Shown here: positions 55,384 to 64,000 of the stretch, one piece after another
How the letters are laid out: every line of letters starts with the position of its first letter
Numbering within the stretch: position 1 is the stretch's first letter
NCBI GenBank assembly: GCA_001414485.1
Contig: LLEY01000035.1
Span: forward strand, 1-64,000
Direction of reading: 5' to 3'
Source: Calycina herbarum
Lineage: Eukaryota; Ascomycota; Leotiomycetes; Helotiales; Pezizellaceae
DNA: 64,000 nucleotides
The notes under the pieces: generated by a model
Databases searched by the model: none
What the model saw: the letters and a program-made list of their open reading frames with translations, nothing else
What the model was told of the DNA's origin: nothing
Made by a program: the position numbers and the translations under genes

Positions 55384-58177
55384 ATCTCTGGAAGGAGGGA
55401 TATATTGGAGTTGCTACATAGGCAATTGGCGTTTGGCTGCGGCCTAGGAATATGGACCTTTGTGTGAAAAGTTCAGAGAATTGAAATACCAAATCTATTG
55501 CGTCGAAGTCTATTAGATTTCCATTGGCCTCATGCGCGACCATTTTCCCAAGTTGGGTCCGGACTTCAAATACAAAAATTACCGGGAGCGAATATCCGAA
55601 TTAGACGACCAATCATGAAATTATATTCTGATGAAAGCAAAGAATAAACTAGATGGGCAAACACATATGCGACTGAGCACTAACATCTAGAGGTATTGTG
55701 TTCAAATAACTTACTAGAAGTCCAAATGACTTGTTTTGGTTCTTCCAAAGTGAGTCTAACCGTATGAATTTCAGAATTTGTCTAAATCTAAGACGAAAAA
55801 GGACGCCTTGCCTACTATTTTTGATAGGTCTTACATCTTCCCAAAAATAGCACCTTGTTACTCCATGGCATTGGTTTTAGATATTTATTTCAGTTTTCAT
55901 ACCTTGTTTTTCAATGTACCTCTTATCGTCGGAGTATTTTACATGACCATACATTTCCAGGGTCAAGGGTTTTTCTGGAAAGAAGTAAAAGGCCCAGTCC
56001 CTTTTCAGAAGCGCGTGATCACTTTTTGCAAAAGAAAGCAACGAAGCAAGTCTTGCCGCAAATGTGTCCAGGAGAAGGAACGACCCAGGTACACGTTCTA
56101 ACGGTTTACCTAAGCTTCCCTTACCCTTGCCAGGGTAGAGGTCGTTCCTTCCTCGACTTTGATCACTTCTTCGCGACTTCCAATCCGGGATTCAATATCT
56201 AGGTAGGTAGGAACCAAATACCTAACGTGGGCGAGGAATGGAAGGAGTGACTTTCACTCATCTGGTCAAGTTACAATAAATGCCTCATATTCATCTCATG
56301 TCGTTACACAATGCCCCATTTTCTCCTCCACTTCTGCCAAACTTTTCTCCGATTTGAACTTGAGCTTCATATGACTTCTTGAACCTCAACGAGCATATAT
56401 GCCCAAACTCCACATTTTCATTTTCCTCCATTGGTTCTCGAATCCTAAGAGGACGGAATTCTCCTTCAGCTTAGTAAATCATTACCCTCTTCATGGTGTT
56501 CAATTTAACCGGAATCCAACCCCTCACTAAAGGTTGAGGAGGTGATGCAAGTGGCGAGTTGAAAAATGGTCTAGTGACACCCCTCGAGAAAGATAATCTG
56601 TGTGATAGGTCGACCCCAACCTATCAGATGCTGCCTTCACGCAGATACCTGGTGGGTTGCAATGCCCAGGAGGGGATTGTGAGATCGAGATTGGTGCACC
56701 AGAGTTTAAATTCAAACTTGTCGGTAAGCCAAACAAATATCGGCTTACCCGCAACATTCTTTTTGGCCCCCAAATATTTACCGGGTAAGCCAACAAATAT
56801 CTAGTAAGCCAGCAACGACCGAGTAAGCCAACCTGAGAATTTGGGGGCCAATTTAAAAATAAAATAAAAAATGTGCACATAAAACGCAATTTTGTCGCAG
56901 CATAGTCATCGAAGCAGACATCTAGAGAAGGATATACAAAGGAACATGGTACTTTTGTCAATACAGGAATAATTTCAAAACAGTTTCATCACGGAGCAGG
57001 TATTTAATCTATCCCAAGGGTCGATACGAAATAAAGTACTTTTTGAATATTTTCTACATTTCTCCTACTTACAGAGGCGTAACTCTTTTGTGAAAACATT
57101 TGCTTGGTTAGGGAAGAACTCATGTTTGATTCTTTAAATTTTCAATCAAATTAGAATGAAAAAAAGTCTCTAGATGGAATTCGAGAATTAAAGAAGTAAC
57201 TTCATGGACGTTTACCTTGTAGGTAGAAGTTTCTTGAGAAAACATTTATTTTTCTCAAGTTTATATAGTATTGTATTCCAAATAAGAACAAATCAAGTGT
57301 TCGAGGTGCCACAAGAGATCTCGTAGAAATAAGAAATAATCTTTCCAACTAGTTCTGAGCTCTTCACGCTTTCGCGTAACAATTCTAGTAGCTTTCACTA
57401 TACATTTCTAAGGAGCTTGACTTGAGAAGAAGGAAAGGGAAAGTGAGAAATTGAGAAAAAAGGTCGACGGAAGACAGGAACCTAAGCAGAATATAACTAG
57501 GTAAAAAGTCGGATGTATTAGATGAGGAAGAAGATAAAACTGTGTTAAGAATAAAACTGTAGCGGTAGACGAGTGACAGCAAACATAAAATTTAAATTAT
57601 AGAATAGACAAAATTTTGGGTTCGTTCTTATTTCAATGTGTTTTCATGACTGTAGTTTTTATTCGTAAGTTGAAAAGAGAGGGGGAAGGGGGATGCATAG
57701 TACATCAACGTCTCGCTAAGAAGAAAGTGTTCTAGAAGTCTAGGTCATATATTTAGACGACTTCAAGGGATCCTACGTTATCTACGACTTACATTCTATT
57801 GAAATCTTAACTTGCATCATCTTCCCTGGACAAAGACAGGACAATTCTTACTTCGAGAGTAAGTGGCATTTAGCGGGGGAAAAGGTTCTGATTTACTGAA
57901 TTTAACTTAGCAGGTCAGACAAATTTCGTATGTTTAGCCTTTACAAAAGAATTTTTTTCATGAAGTTTACACTGCTGCAAGTTTGATCTACACCTATCTA
58001 GAAATGGCACGTCCTTCTAAAATAAGGCCACGTTCCCTTCTATGTCTATTCAGTTGCAGCCTCAGTTGTCTGATAATCGTGGCATTAAAACGAAACTGGA
58101 TGTGGAGAAGCCCTTTGAGTTGCCCTTTGAGATGTCGTTGGAAATCCCTGGTAATAGATTTGAACCATCCATGCTTA
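55384..58177. other. 2.8-kb gene-free stretch
   Basis: No gene is supported. Frames at 55778-56202 and 56527-56961 lack family resemblance. The only structured part is the inverted-repeat cluster at 56765-56849. The right half (57000-57950) is AT-rich but keeps CA/TG, so it is not RIP-mutated. Confidence 0.5.
56765..56849. repeat. Inverted repeat with internal GTAAGCC motifs
   Basis: Arms GGCCCCCAAAT (56765-56775) and ATTTGGGGGCC (56839-56849) enclose three GTAAGCC motifs, with further copies just upstream in both orientations. This could be a tiny MITE or a regulatory cluster. Confidence 0.6.
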
Positions 58178-59409
58178 TCAGATTCCTCGGTTAAACACAA
58201 CCTTCCCATTCTCACCACCTTTACCCCAAAACTCCTCTTCTAGACTCGAAGCATCCACACTTTGCATCTGTGGAAATGCCGCCAAAGCCAAAGGCAAAGC
58301 AAAAAGACTAGTAGTCAAGATCAACCCAAGATTAACTGGCAAAGTCAGTCTTGGATTTCGCTTGAGCCACTCCTGCTTTTGAAGTCGAACCAGAACCAAT
58401 GGTGGGATAACCATGATTGGGGAACTATTCAAGACTCTACTCAGAGCTGTCTCGGACACAGCAAGTGTAGCAGCCTTCTTGCTCTTGCCCAGCGATTCCA
58501 CTGAAGATTCGGATTTCCCCTCTTGTGCCAACTTGAGCTTATCCGTCTCTGAGAGAACTGGATACACATCGATACCCTTTCGAATCTCCTCTCCTCGCAT
58601 CAGGAATACGTTCAACGCCCCCGCACTTGCAACCGCAGCGAATGGTACCAGTCTCTTCAGAATTATCTTTGTGGCTGGACTAACACTTTGTAATCGGGGG
58701 ACGAGAGCATTGAGCCCAAGAGCTACGGAGCAGGAAGCACCGACAGCGAGGAAGTATGATTGTGCGATTTTCGAAACGGATAGAGGGGTCGACTTGTTTG
58801 CATTTGCGTTGTTGATTGCCACATTGAGGGACTGGTTGGTGATTTGCCAAAGGAGAGTTCCAGTTGTCTAGAATTTGGTCAGCAGAGAGCTTGGGAATCC
58901 GAATTGCCTTTTTACTTACACCTAATCCAGGTGAGAGCATTCCTGCCGTAACAACCAAGTTGGAAAGGACGAAACTCGACATTCGGAATGGGAGGAAAAC
59001 TGGTTCGCCAGTATCTAACAAAATGAGCCTCCGTTTGCATGATACATCCCCTCTCCCCACGAACCTGGGTGTAGAGTCGAATCGACAATCTTCTTCGCCT
59101 TCCAGAGCTCCCCATTCATCTCCCCCACCTTGCCCTCCTTGTATCCAGCAATCAAAGACTTCGCATGCTCCAAGCCGGCCGAGTTCACCAGTAATGTTCT
59201 GTTTGCCTGTCAGTCTTGCGCCATGGAAGAGTAACCCAACGTGCGAAACAGAAGTGTATAGACCACCTTTTGTTATTGAAAAGCAACAGAACAATTCCTC
59301 CTCACCTGGGATCTGAAATATCTGCAGAGTGTCTGACTCTTCCCCAATAAGTGGTGAGATCATATTGAGAGGCGGGGAGCTCTCTGCGACCAGGAATTGA
59401 GCTCGACAT
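58178..59409 (-). CDS. fsf1: Sideroflexin (mitochondrial inner-membrane amino-acid carrier)
   Basis: Exons in transcription order: 59409-59306, 59198-59065, 59014-58920 and 58867-58178 (340 aa), the normal length. Sideroflexins transport serine and related amino acids into mitochondria for one-carbon metabolism. Recognised blocks: FDLTTYWGRVRH-like start (here YDLTTYWGRVRHSADISDP), HPDTGEPVFLPFRMSSF at about 78, GMLSPGLG, WQITNQSLNVAINNANANKS, then the hydrophobic segments and an ERRGI-like NRGI terminus. The intron starting at 59064 has a non-consensus GTTCGT donor, but the joined frame is unambiguous. Confidence 0.95.
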
Positions 59410-59743
59410 TCTGCGAGAGGTGGGGTGGAGAGGATAGGTGAAATGGGACTGGGAAGCTCAACGAGCTGAGAGAATTGAATTGGTCGCTCTCGTTCGGTAG
59501 TACTAGGTGCGACACATGCTGCTGTGGTTCTAGTTCAATCGCGGTGTAGATACCAAAATATATTTAGCTGCTACTCCAAAATCTCGGGCCGATCTCGCTC
59601 CAAACACCAGAGGTAGCGGGGCATTTGAAAAAGTTACAACATCACGAACTTGGATCCAGCATTTGTAAACATTTTTAACAAGCAAAATAAAAAGCTCCTC
59701 CAAGTTGGAAGATGGCCAGAAAATTTGCAAAAGTATAATTAAA
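59410..59743. promoter_or_regulatory. Upstream region of sideroflexin
   Basis: Presumed promoter between the sideroflexin start and the tRNA-Arg gene. No distinct motif recognised. Confidence 0.4.
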
Positions 59744-59823
59744 CGACCCTGGGAAGATTCGAACTCCCAATCTTTGCAGATTTAAACCGAAATGCAACGC
59801 CTTAACCATTAGGCCACAAGGCC
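59744..59823 (-). tRNA. tRNA-Arg (TCG) with a 7-nt intron
   Basis: Read on the minus strand, acceptor GGCCTTG (from 59823) pairs with CAGGGTC, with discriminator G at 59744. D arm GCC...GGC, anticodon stem TTGCA/TGCAA, anticodon TCG at 59790-59788, variable loop AGATT, T arm GGGAG-TTCGAAT-CTTCC. The anticodon loop is 14 nt; seven (about 59786-59780, TTTAAAT) form an intron after position 37, leaving a 73-nt tRNA. Confidence 0.92.
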
Positions 59824-60561
59824 TGTTTGCCAATCACAAGTTATTGTTGATTGGTGAAAGATAGTGCTGTTATTTCTTTACATTAATGCTGCCGGCGTTG
59901 TTGGGGTTAATTGTGGATATGGAAAGAGCCACTGGCAAACTACTTTGGCTTCTCGTCCCTCTCATTCTCACTTTCTAGGAGAATTTCAGTAATTTTTCCA
60001 GATACTTGGAGGAATTTAGAATGTTAACTCAGATATTTTAGAAGAAGTCTGGAAAGTGAGCTATTTATTGCCACTTTCGTTGTCCATTGAGAGAGAAAAC
60101 CCAATTTGTGCATCTAACCTCGTTCTTAGAAATTCCTTGTAGGAATAGTTTAATTGTGGCTCTTAGATCTTTGGAAACATGTAATGGTTACTAGAGAGTT
60201 TCTGAGAAGCTATTCTAATGAGCTACTTCTTTAGTGAGGTGCCGCTTTGAGCTCAATTGAGATAAGCCAATCTATCTAAGTGGGGTGTTTCCGGTTTCTT
60301 TATACTTTATATCCAAAAATATATTCCAAGACCATGAATTGATCCGAGCCTTTCCGTATATATTTCATGCAGTTTGCTTTCACCTCCTTGTTTTTTGTAC
60401 ATATTTAATACACAATCATTCGTTCTATCTATGCAGCATAACTGGAGTTTTCCCTTACACGCGGCTCTAGCTCGGCATCCATTTATTGTTGCGAATACCA
60501 ACATCTCCTTTGATTGTCCCTCCAAACCTCTTCTGCTCTTGACGAACCGTACCGATTCGCC
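59824..60561. other. Intergenic region upstream of the Aim3-like gene
   Basis: No gene supported. The last part is the presumed promoter/leader of the downstream gene. Confidence 0.4.
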
Positions 60562-61833
60562 ATGTCGTCAATTACAGGATTAGGAATTAGGGATCGAGCC
60601 AAAGCAAAAATGGGAAAAGGCGACACCCCCAAATCATCAAGTTCCAAAGAGTCTTCATGGCGGGACAAGGTTCCAGTCCCAGGATTCATGGGAAAAGACA
60701 AAGGATCGTCTACGAACTCGGAAGAACACTCTACACGCCCCTTGCATACTTTGAAAGATCCATCAGCATTTGGGCCTCCGCCGAAGCACGTCAACGCTGG
60801 AGGGGAGCGCAGGGAAGGCCTGGGGGCACCATTGACACGGGAGGAGATTGAAGACTCGAGGAGGACGGAAGAGGAGGAAGCATACGGAGAAGAAGAGAGG
60901 AATGCCAAACCTCCTTCAGTTCCATATCGAGTAGACACGACAGGTCTATCGACATCACATCTGCCGCCTCCTCCGGGGCGCAGAGACGGATCGAGTAGTC
61001 GGGAACCTCCAGCTGTTCCAGGAAACAGACCAAAACCACCGGGACTTCCTCCACGATTACCACCAAGACAAAACTCCTCTCCTATGCCATCTCCTACGAT
61101 CCGCGAAGCTCCTCGAGAGCCAGACTCCCACCGAGCAATTTTGAACCAGGGTGCTTTGAATAACCTGTCTTCCGCTGGCATATCAGTTCCCGGATTTGGT
61201 ATTGGTGGGGGTTCAACGGGAAGACAGGTTTTGCCTCCGCCGGCTCCTCCACCACGAACCCAAAGTCCTGCTACTTCTATTTCGAACACGCCTGCCAACA
61301 ATTCTCCCATAAGTGAACTCCAGTCCCGTTTTGCACGCCTCTCGAAGGAACCAAAGGCGGAGGCTCCAAGTGAAGGCACAACCTTTGCTGAGAAGCAAGC
61401 TGCTTTGAGAACAGCGACTTCATTTCGGAACGATCCTTCTTCGGTATCATTGAGTGATGCTAAAACAGCCGCTGGAACCGCAAATAACTTTAGGGAAAGA
61501 CATGGCGAACAAGTCAAATCTGGGTGGCAGTCTGCCAATAAATTGAATAGCAAATACGGCATTTCAGACAAGATTGGAGCTGCGGGTGCGGGGGCTGCTG
61601 GTGGAACAAGAAATACTCAACCACCACCTCCTATGCCATCACAAACCCAGGGGAATTTTGGTGGTGGCAGACCTCCAGCTGGTGTCGCTGCGAAGAAAAA
61701 GCCCCCTCCTCCGCCCCCAAAGAAGAAAGCTGGATTGGCTGGTTCACCGGTCGCTGGTTCTCCACAAGAAGGGTTACCACCTCCTATTCCTCTGTCTAGC
61801 AAGCCTAAGCCACCAGTAAGTGGTCATTATTGA
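60562..61833 (+). CDS. Proline-rich Aim3-like protein, SH3-ligand type
   Basis: A single-exon gene of 423 aa from the Met at 60562 (MSSITGLGIRDRAKAKMGKG); an in-frame ATG at 60514 would add 16 residues that look like leader. The protein is disordered, with many proline tracts (RPKPPGLPPRLPPR, VLPPPAPPPR and KKKPPPPPPKKK) and one ordered helical region, ELQSRFARLSKE to ANKLNSKYGIS. Fungal relatives are annotated as altered inheritance of mitochondria protein 3; yeast Aim3 binds the SH3 protein Rvs167 at actin patches. A role as an actin-patch scaffold is inferred from composition and resemblance. Confidence 0.75.
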   Translation: MSSITGLGIRDRAKAKMGKGDTPKSSSSKESSWRDKVPVPGFMGKDKGSSTNSEEHSTRPLHTLKDPSAFGPPPKHVNAGGERREGLGAPLTREEIEDSRRTEEEEAYGEEERNAKPPSVPYRVDTTGLSTSHLPPPPGRRDGSSSREPPAVPGNRPKPPGLPPRLPPRQNSSPMPSPTIREAPREPDSHRAILNQGALNNLSSAGISVPGFGIGGGSTGRQVLPPPAPPPRTQSPATSISNTPANNSPISELQSRFARLSKEPKAEAPSEGTTFAEKQAALRTATSFRNDPSSVSLSDAKTAAGTANNFRERHGEQVKSGWQSANKLNSKYGISDKIGAAGAGAAGGTRNTQPPPPMPSQTQGNFGGGRPPAGVAAKKKPPPPPPKKKAGLAGSPVAGSPQEGLPPPIPLSSKPKPPVSGHY

Positions 61834-62867
61834 AAATACAAGCGTCTAGAGTTTTTGAGTTACACGGTTAATACTTGATATCCACCAATTGATGTCTGTC
61901 ATTTTGACAGCCTGCTTGTTAGTTTCTGGAAAGTTTGTGTATATTTTGCTTTACTGGCTATGAGCCAGCTTTCTCATAGAATTTATGATTGCTTTGATGA
62001 ATAAAGGTTCCTGGTATATCCCCTTGCGTAATATCTATCGTTCTCTTGCTCTCTTTATTTCTTCAGAGAGTGTTTCTAACCCTGCCTTCAAGATTTTTTC
62101 TCTATATTTTTAATCACAATTCTCGAGTATATTACTATTAACTATCTATGACTCGCAGCGTAGAAAATGAGTAGAGTAGAGTAGAGATGTGGCTACTACT
62201 CTACTCAAGTGATTTAAGCACTACTCTACTTTACTCATTATTATTTGAGTACTACTTGAGTAGTACCCGACTAGTACGGGCCGAGTTTGGCCGGGACTCG
62301 GAGTAGCCTTGAAAGAGCTTGTAAAGAGTTTATATTGATATTTACAAGAATTTCGTATCTCTGCAGAAGAGAAAATAGCGAAAAGAGACTAGAGAACTTT
62401 TTTTTTCAAGAATATCTTATTTTTTTACTTCTAAAACTATAGCTTTGAGCTTATATTTCACTTTTATTCATAGACTATTCGAGTCGAGAAGTCAAGAGTT
62501 ACTACTCTACTTTATTCATCTGGCTCGTTACTCATACTCTACTCTGCTACTCAAGAGTACTACTCGAGAAGTATTGAGTACTAGAGTAGTTTGTGATCAC
62601 GCTGTCTATAGGCTCTTTTTCTATTTCTTCCCTTCATCTAATTTCTTCAATCAAACGTCGATTCACATTCAGTTCCTGTCGTTATTCAAAACATGCCGCG
62701 TCCATTTAAACATTCGCATCCTATAGAAAATTCAAGTATAAAAGGAGATTTTTCCCTCAAATATAATGTTTCTCCAACTCTATCCAAGAACCACAAAAAC
62801 TCATACAAACTAAGCAAAACGTATAACAAATACTCTATTCCAAAAGGGAACTGCTTTAATCATCACC
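61834..62867. other. Intergenic region with repeat cluster
   Basis: 3' flank of the Aim3-like gene, then a low-complexity cluster rich in GAGTAGAGTA/TACTCTACTC motifs (62166-62590), then the presumed promoter of the secreted-protein gene. Confidence 0.5.
62166..62590. repeat. Low-complexity GAGTA/TACTC-rich repeat, possibly a transposon remnant
   Basis: Both edges are dense in GAGTA and its complement (for example GAGTAGAGTAGAGTAGAG at 62168-62185 and several TACTCTAC-like motifs at 62480-62550), with a plainer AT-rich centre. Because the motif is present in both orientations the edges are mutually complementary, as in a MITE, but no exact terminus or TSD could be fixed. Confidence 0.5.
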
Positions 62868-63357
62868 ATGAAGTTCACACTCGAAGCCTTCAGTCTTCTT
62901 GGTTTCATTTACTCTGTAAGTCCATCTCAAAGGCTATGTCACGTCCACAAAATATACGAGGTGGCTAATCAAGCCAGGCTTTTGCAACGCCGCCTATCCA
63001 ACCACTTTCCAACCAACCTCAAGAACTCCAACCACGAGAAGTTCTCGCCGAATCCAACATGTTTGATAAGAAGTGTCCAACCGTTCCGAGAGTCTACCAA
63101 ATATTAGAGCAAAATTCCCTGAGTTCCCACCACAGGACTTACTTATTACATAGACGACACCAATCAACTCCAACTGTACATTACCCGGATATACAAGAGA
63201 TCCATCAAAATCACTTCACACCAAGAGCCTTGAGGAGCTGACTGCTACCAAGGAAAAATGCCTGGACGTATATAGAGGGTTCGCTCCTAGAAGCTGCCAG
63301 CAGGTTTCTTGTGTAAACGGCACGGCAGTTTCTGTATGTGTGGATGTTGTAAATTAA
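62868..63357 (+). CDS. Small secreted cysteine-containing protein (effector-like), exon model incomplete
   Basis: Exon 1 (62868-62915) encodes MKFTLEAFSLLGFIYS, followed by a GTAAGT donor. A CTAATC branch site and a CCAG acceptor lead to exon 2 at 62978, which begins AFATPPIQPL, completing a classical signal peptide with likely cleavage after AFA. Exon 2 continues to a KKCPTVPR segment. The last exon, 63154-63357, after an ACATAG acceptor, is in phase 0 and ends KCLDVYRGF, SCQQVSCVNG, VCVDVVN. Six Cys are present in the mature part. The exon 2 donor is not certain: GTTCTC at 63041, GTTCCG at 63083 and GTCTAC at 63092 all keep frame. Mature length about 90-110 aa. No known domain. Confidence 0.6.
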
Positions 63358-64000
63358 CCCATTTCATTGCTTTACTTGAGAAAATCGACTAATTCTTCTT
63401 TCAAGAAGCCACATCAGTTCTTTGTACCGTGCTGTTTGGTTGCGCATTTGGCAGGCTTGATGCTAGGTGGTGAGAAATGTAAGATGAGTAAAGGGGTTGA
63501 GGGTCAGTTGGGATGGGGAACGGAACCCTGGCATGTTGAGGTGGTTCCGGGGGCGTGTTAGAGTTCTATATTCTTTCAATTGTCTATAGTAGTGTATTGT
63601 TTTGAGCAATGTATTTCGAAATTCCGTTCAACCTCGCTTAAGAAATTATGATGTAAAGGTTGTGACGTGTGTATAGTTTTTAGTTAGTAGTTCAAGTGGA
63701 ACTAGTTAACACATAATGAGAATAATGCAAATTCTTAAGCGCATGAGTAGACTCTAGAGTCTAGTGGTAACCGAGACAAGTAGTTAATGTGTCACTTCTT
63801 GGTGTTAATTAAAAGAATAAACCGTTGTTATAAATCTTCGCACTCTACATACTCTGTTCTATTTAAATTCGACAGATAACCCTCCCTGATAAGTCAATTA
63901 CATCAATTACAAAAGGTGACAGATTTGGATCACGGGCTCTCACCAAATATCCCCCGGAAAGTACCTGATATTAGCAAATAATTCCTATTCACGAGTTATT
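63358..64000. other. 3' flank, no gene seen
   Basis: A 64-codon frame at 63367-63561 follows the secreted-protein gene but has no independent support. The rest shows nothing distinct. Confidence 0.45.

Noticed and set aside
60483..61571. 362-codon minus-strand frame opposite the Aim3-like gene
   Set aside because: It is the antisense shadow of a proline-rich gene: Pro/Ser codons read as Gly/Arg/Ser on the other strand. No domain or splice support.
1..64000. CRISPR array, bacterial operon or plasmid features
   Set aside because: No regularly spaced identical repeats; gene structure, introns and tRNA introns are eukaryotic throughout.

Overview
The window looks like nuclear DNA of a filamentous ascomycete, possibly Leotiomycetes. 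Evidence: genes carry short GT-AG introns of roughly 47-75 bp with CTAAC/CTAAT branch sites, the gene set is fungal (LAMMER kinase, long-form tRNase Z, Sec20, Vma3, Snu13, sideroflexin), and AT-rich repeats show the CpA-to-TpA signature of repeat-induced point mutation (RIP). The class-level placement is only an impression.

Layout. 1-11.6 kb is gene-poor accessory DNA. It holds a RIP-mutated DNA transposon remnant (1597-2589), a well-bounded non-autonomous hAT element with 8-bp target duplications (5967-6556), and a few weak coding traces. 11.6-23 kb holds accessory genes: a DUF2235 alpha/beta-hydrolase with a repetitive basic tail, an unrecognised Cys/His-rich protein, and a tandem pair of paralogues of an unknown family whose promoters were duplicated along with the genes. 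23-31.3 kb is a conserved block: tRNase Z (-), LAMMER kinase (-) and SEC20 (+).

31.34-51.1 kb is a 20-kb block of nested, RIP-destroyed LTR retrotransposons. It begins immediately after the SEC20 stop codon. TG and CA dinucleotides are almost absent over much of it, so ATG starts are nearly gone and ORF callers see an empty region. LTR pairs and target duplications give the order of insertion. A 5.9-kb Ty3/gypsy chromovirus (39092-45010, TSD TAGCG) sits in the gag of an older gypsy element (LTRs 37924-38106 and 49338-49520). That element is in turn embedded in a still older gypsy remnant whose chromodomain and 3' LTR lie at 49.5-51.0 kb. To the left, a short minus-strand gag-only element (32956-36162, TSD ATACG) contains a solo LTR (34686-35133, TSD GGAAG).

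51.26-64 kb returns to genes: a tRNA-Pro with an anticodon-loop intron plus a second 50-nt insertion in its T arm, a mitochondrial-type AhpD/CMD-like protein (-), vma3 (-) divergent from snu13 (+), a 2.8-kb gene-free stretch, sideroflexin (-), tRNA-Arg(TCG) (-), a proline-rich Aim3-like protein (+), and a small secreted Cys-containing protein (+) next to a low-complexity GAGTA/TACTC-rich repeat. The housekeeping genes serve RNA processing (tRNase Z, Snu13, and the LAMMER kinase through SR-protein control), membrane traffic (Sec20), vacuolar acidification (Vma3) and mitochondrial transport (sideroflexin). There is no operon-like organisation.
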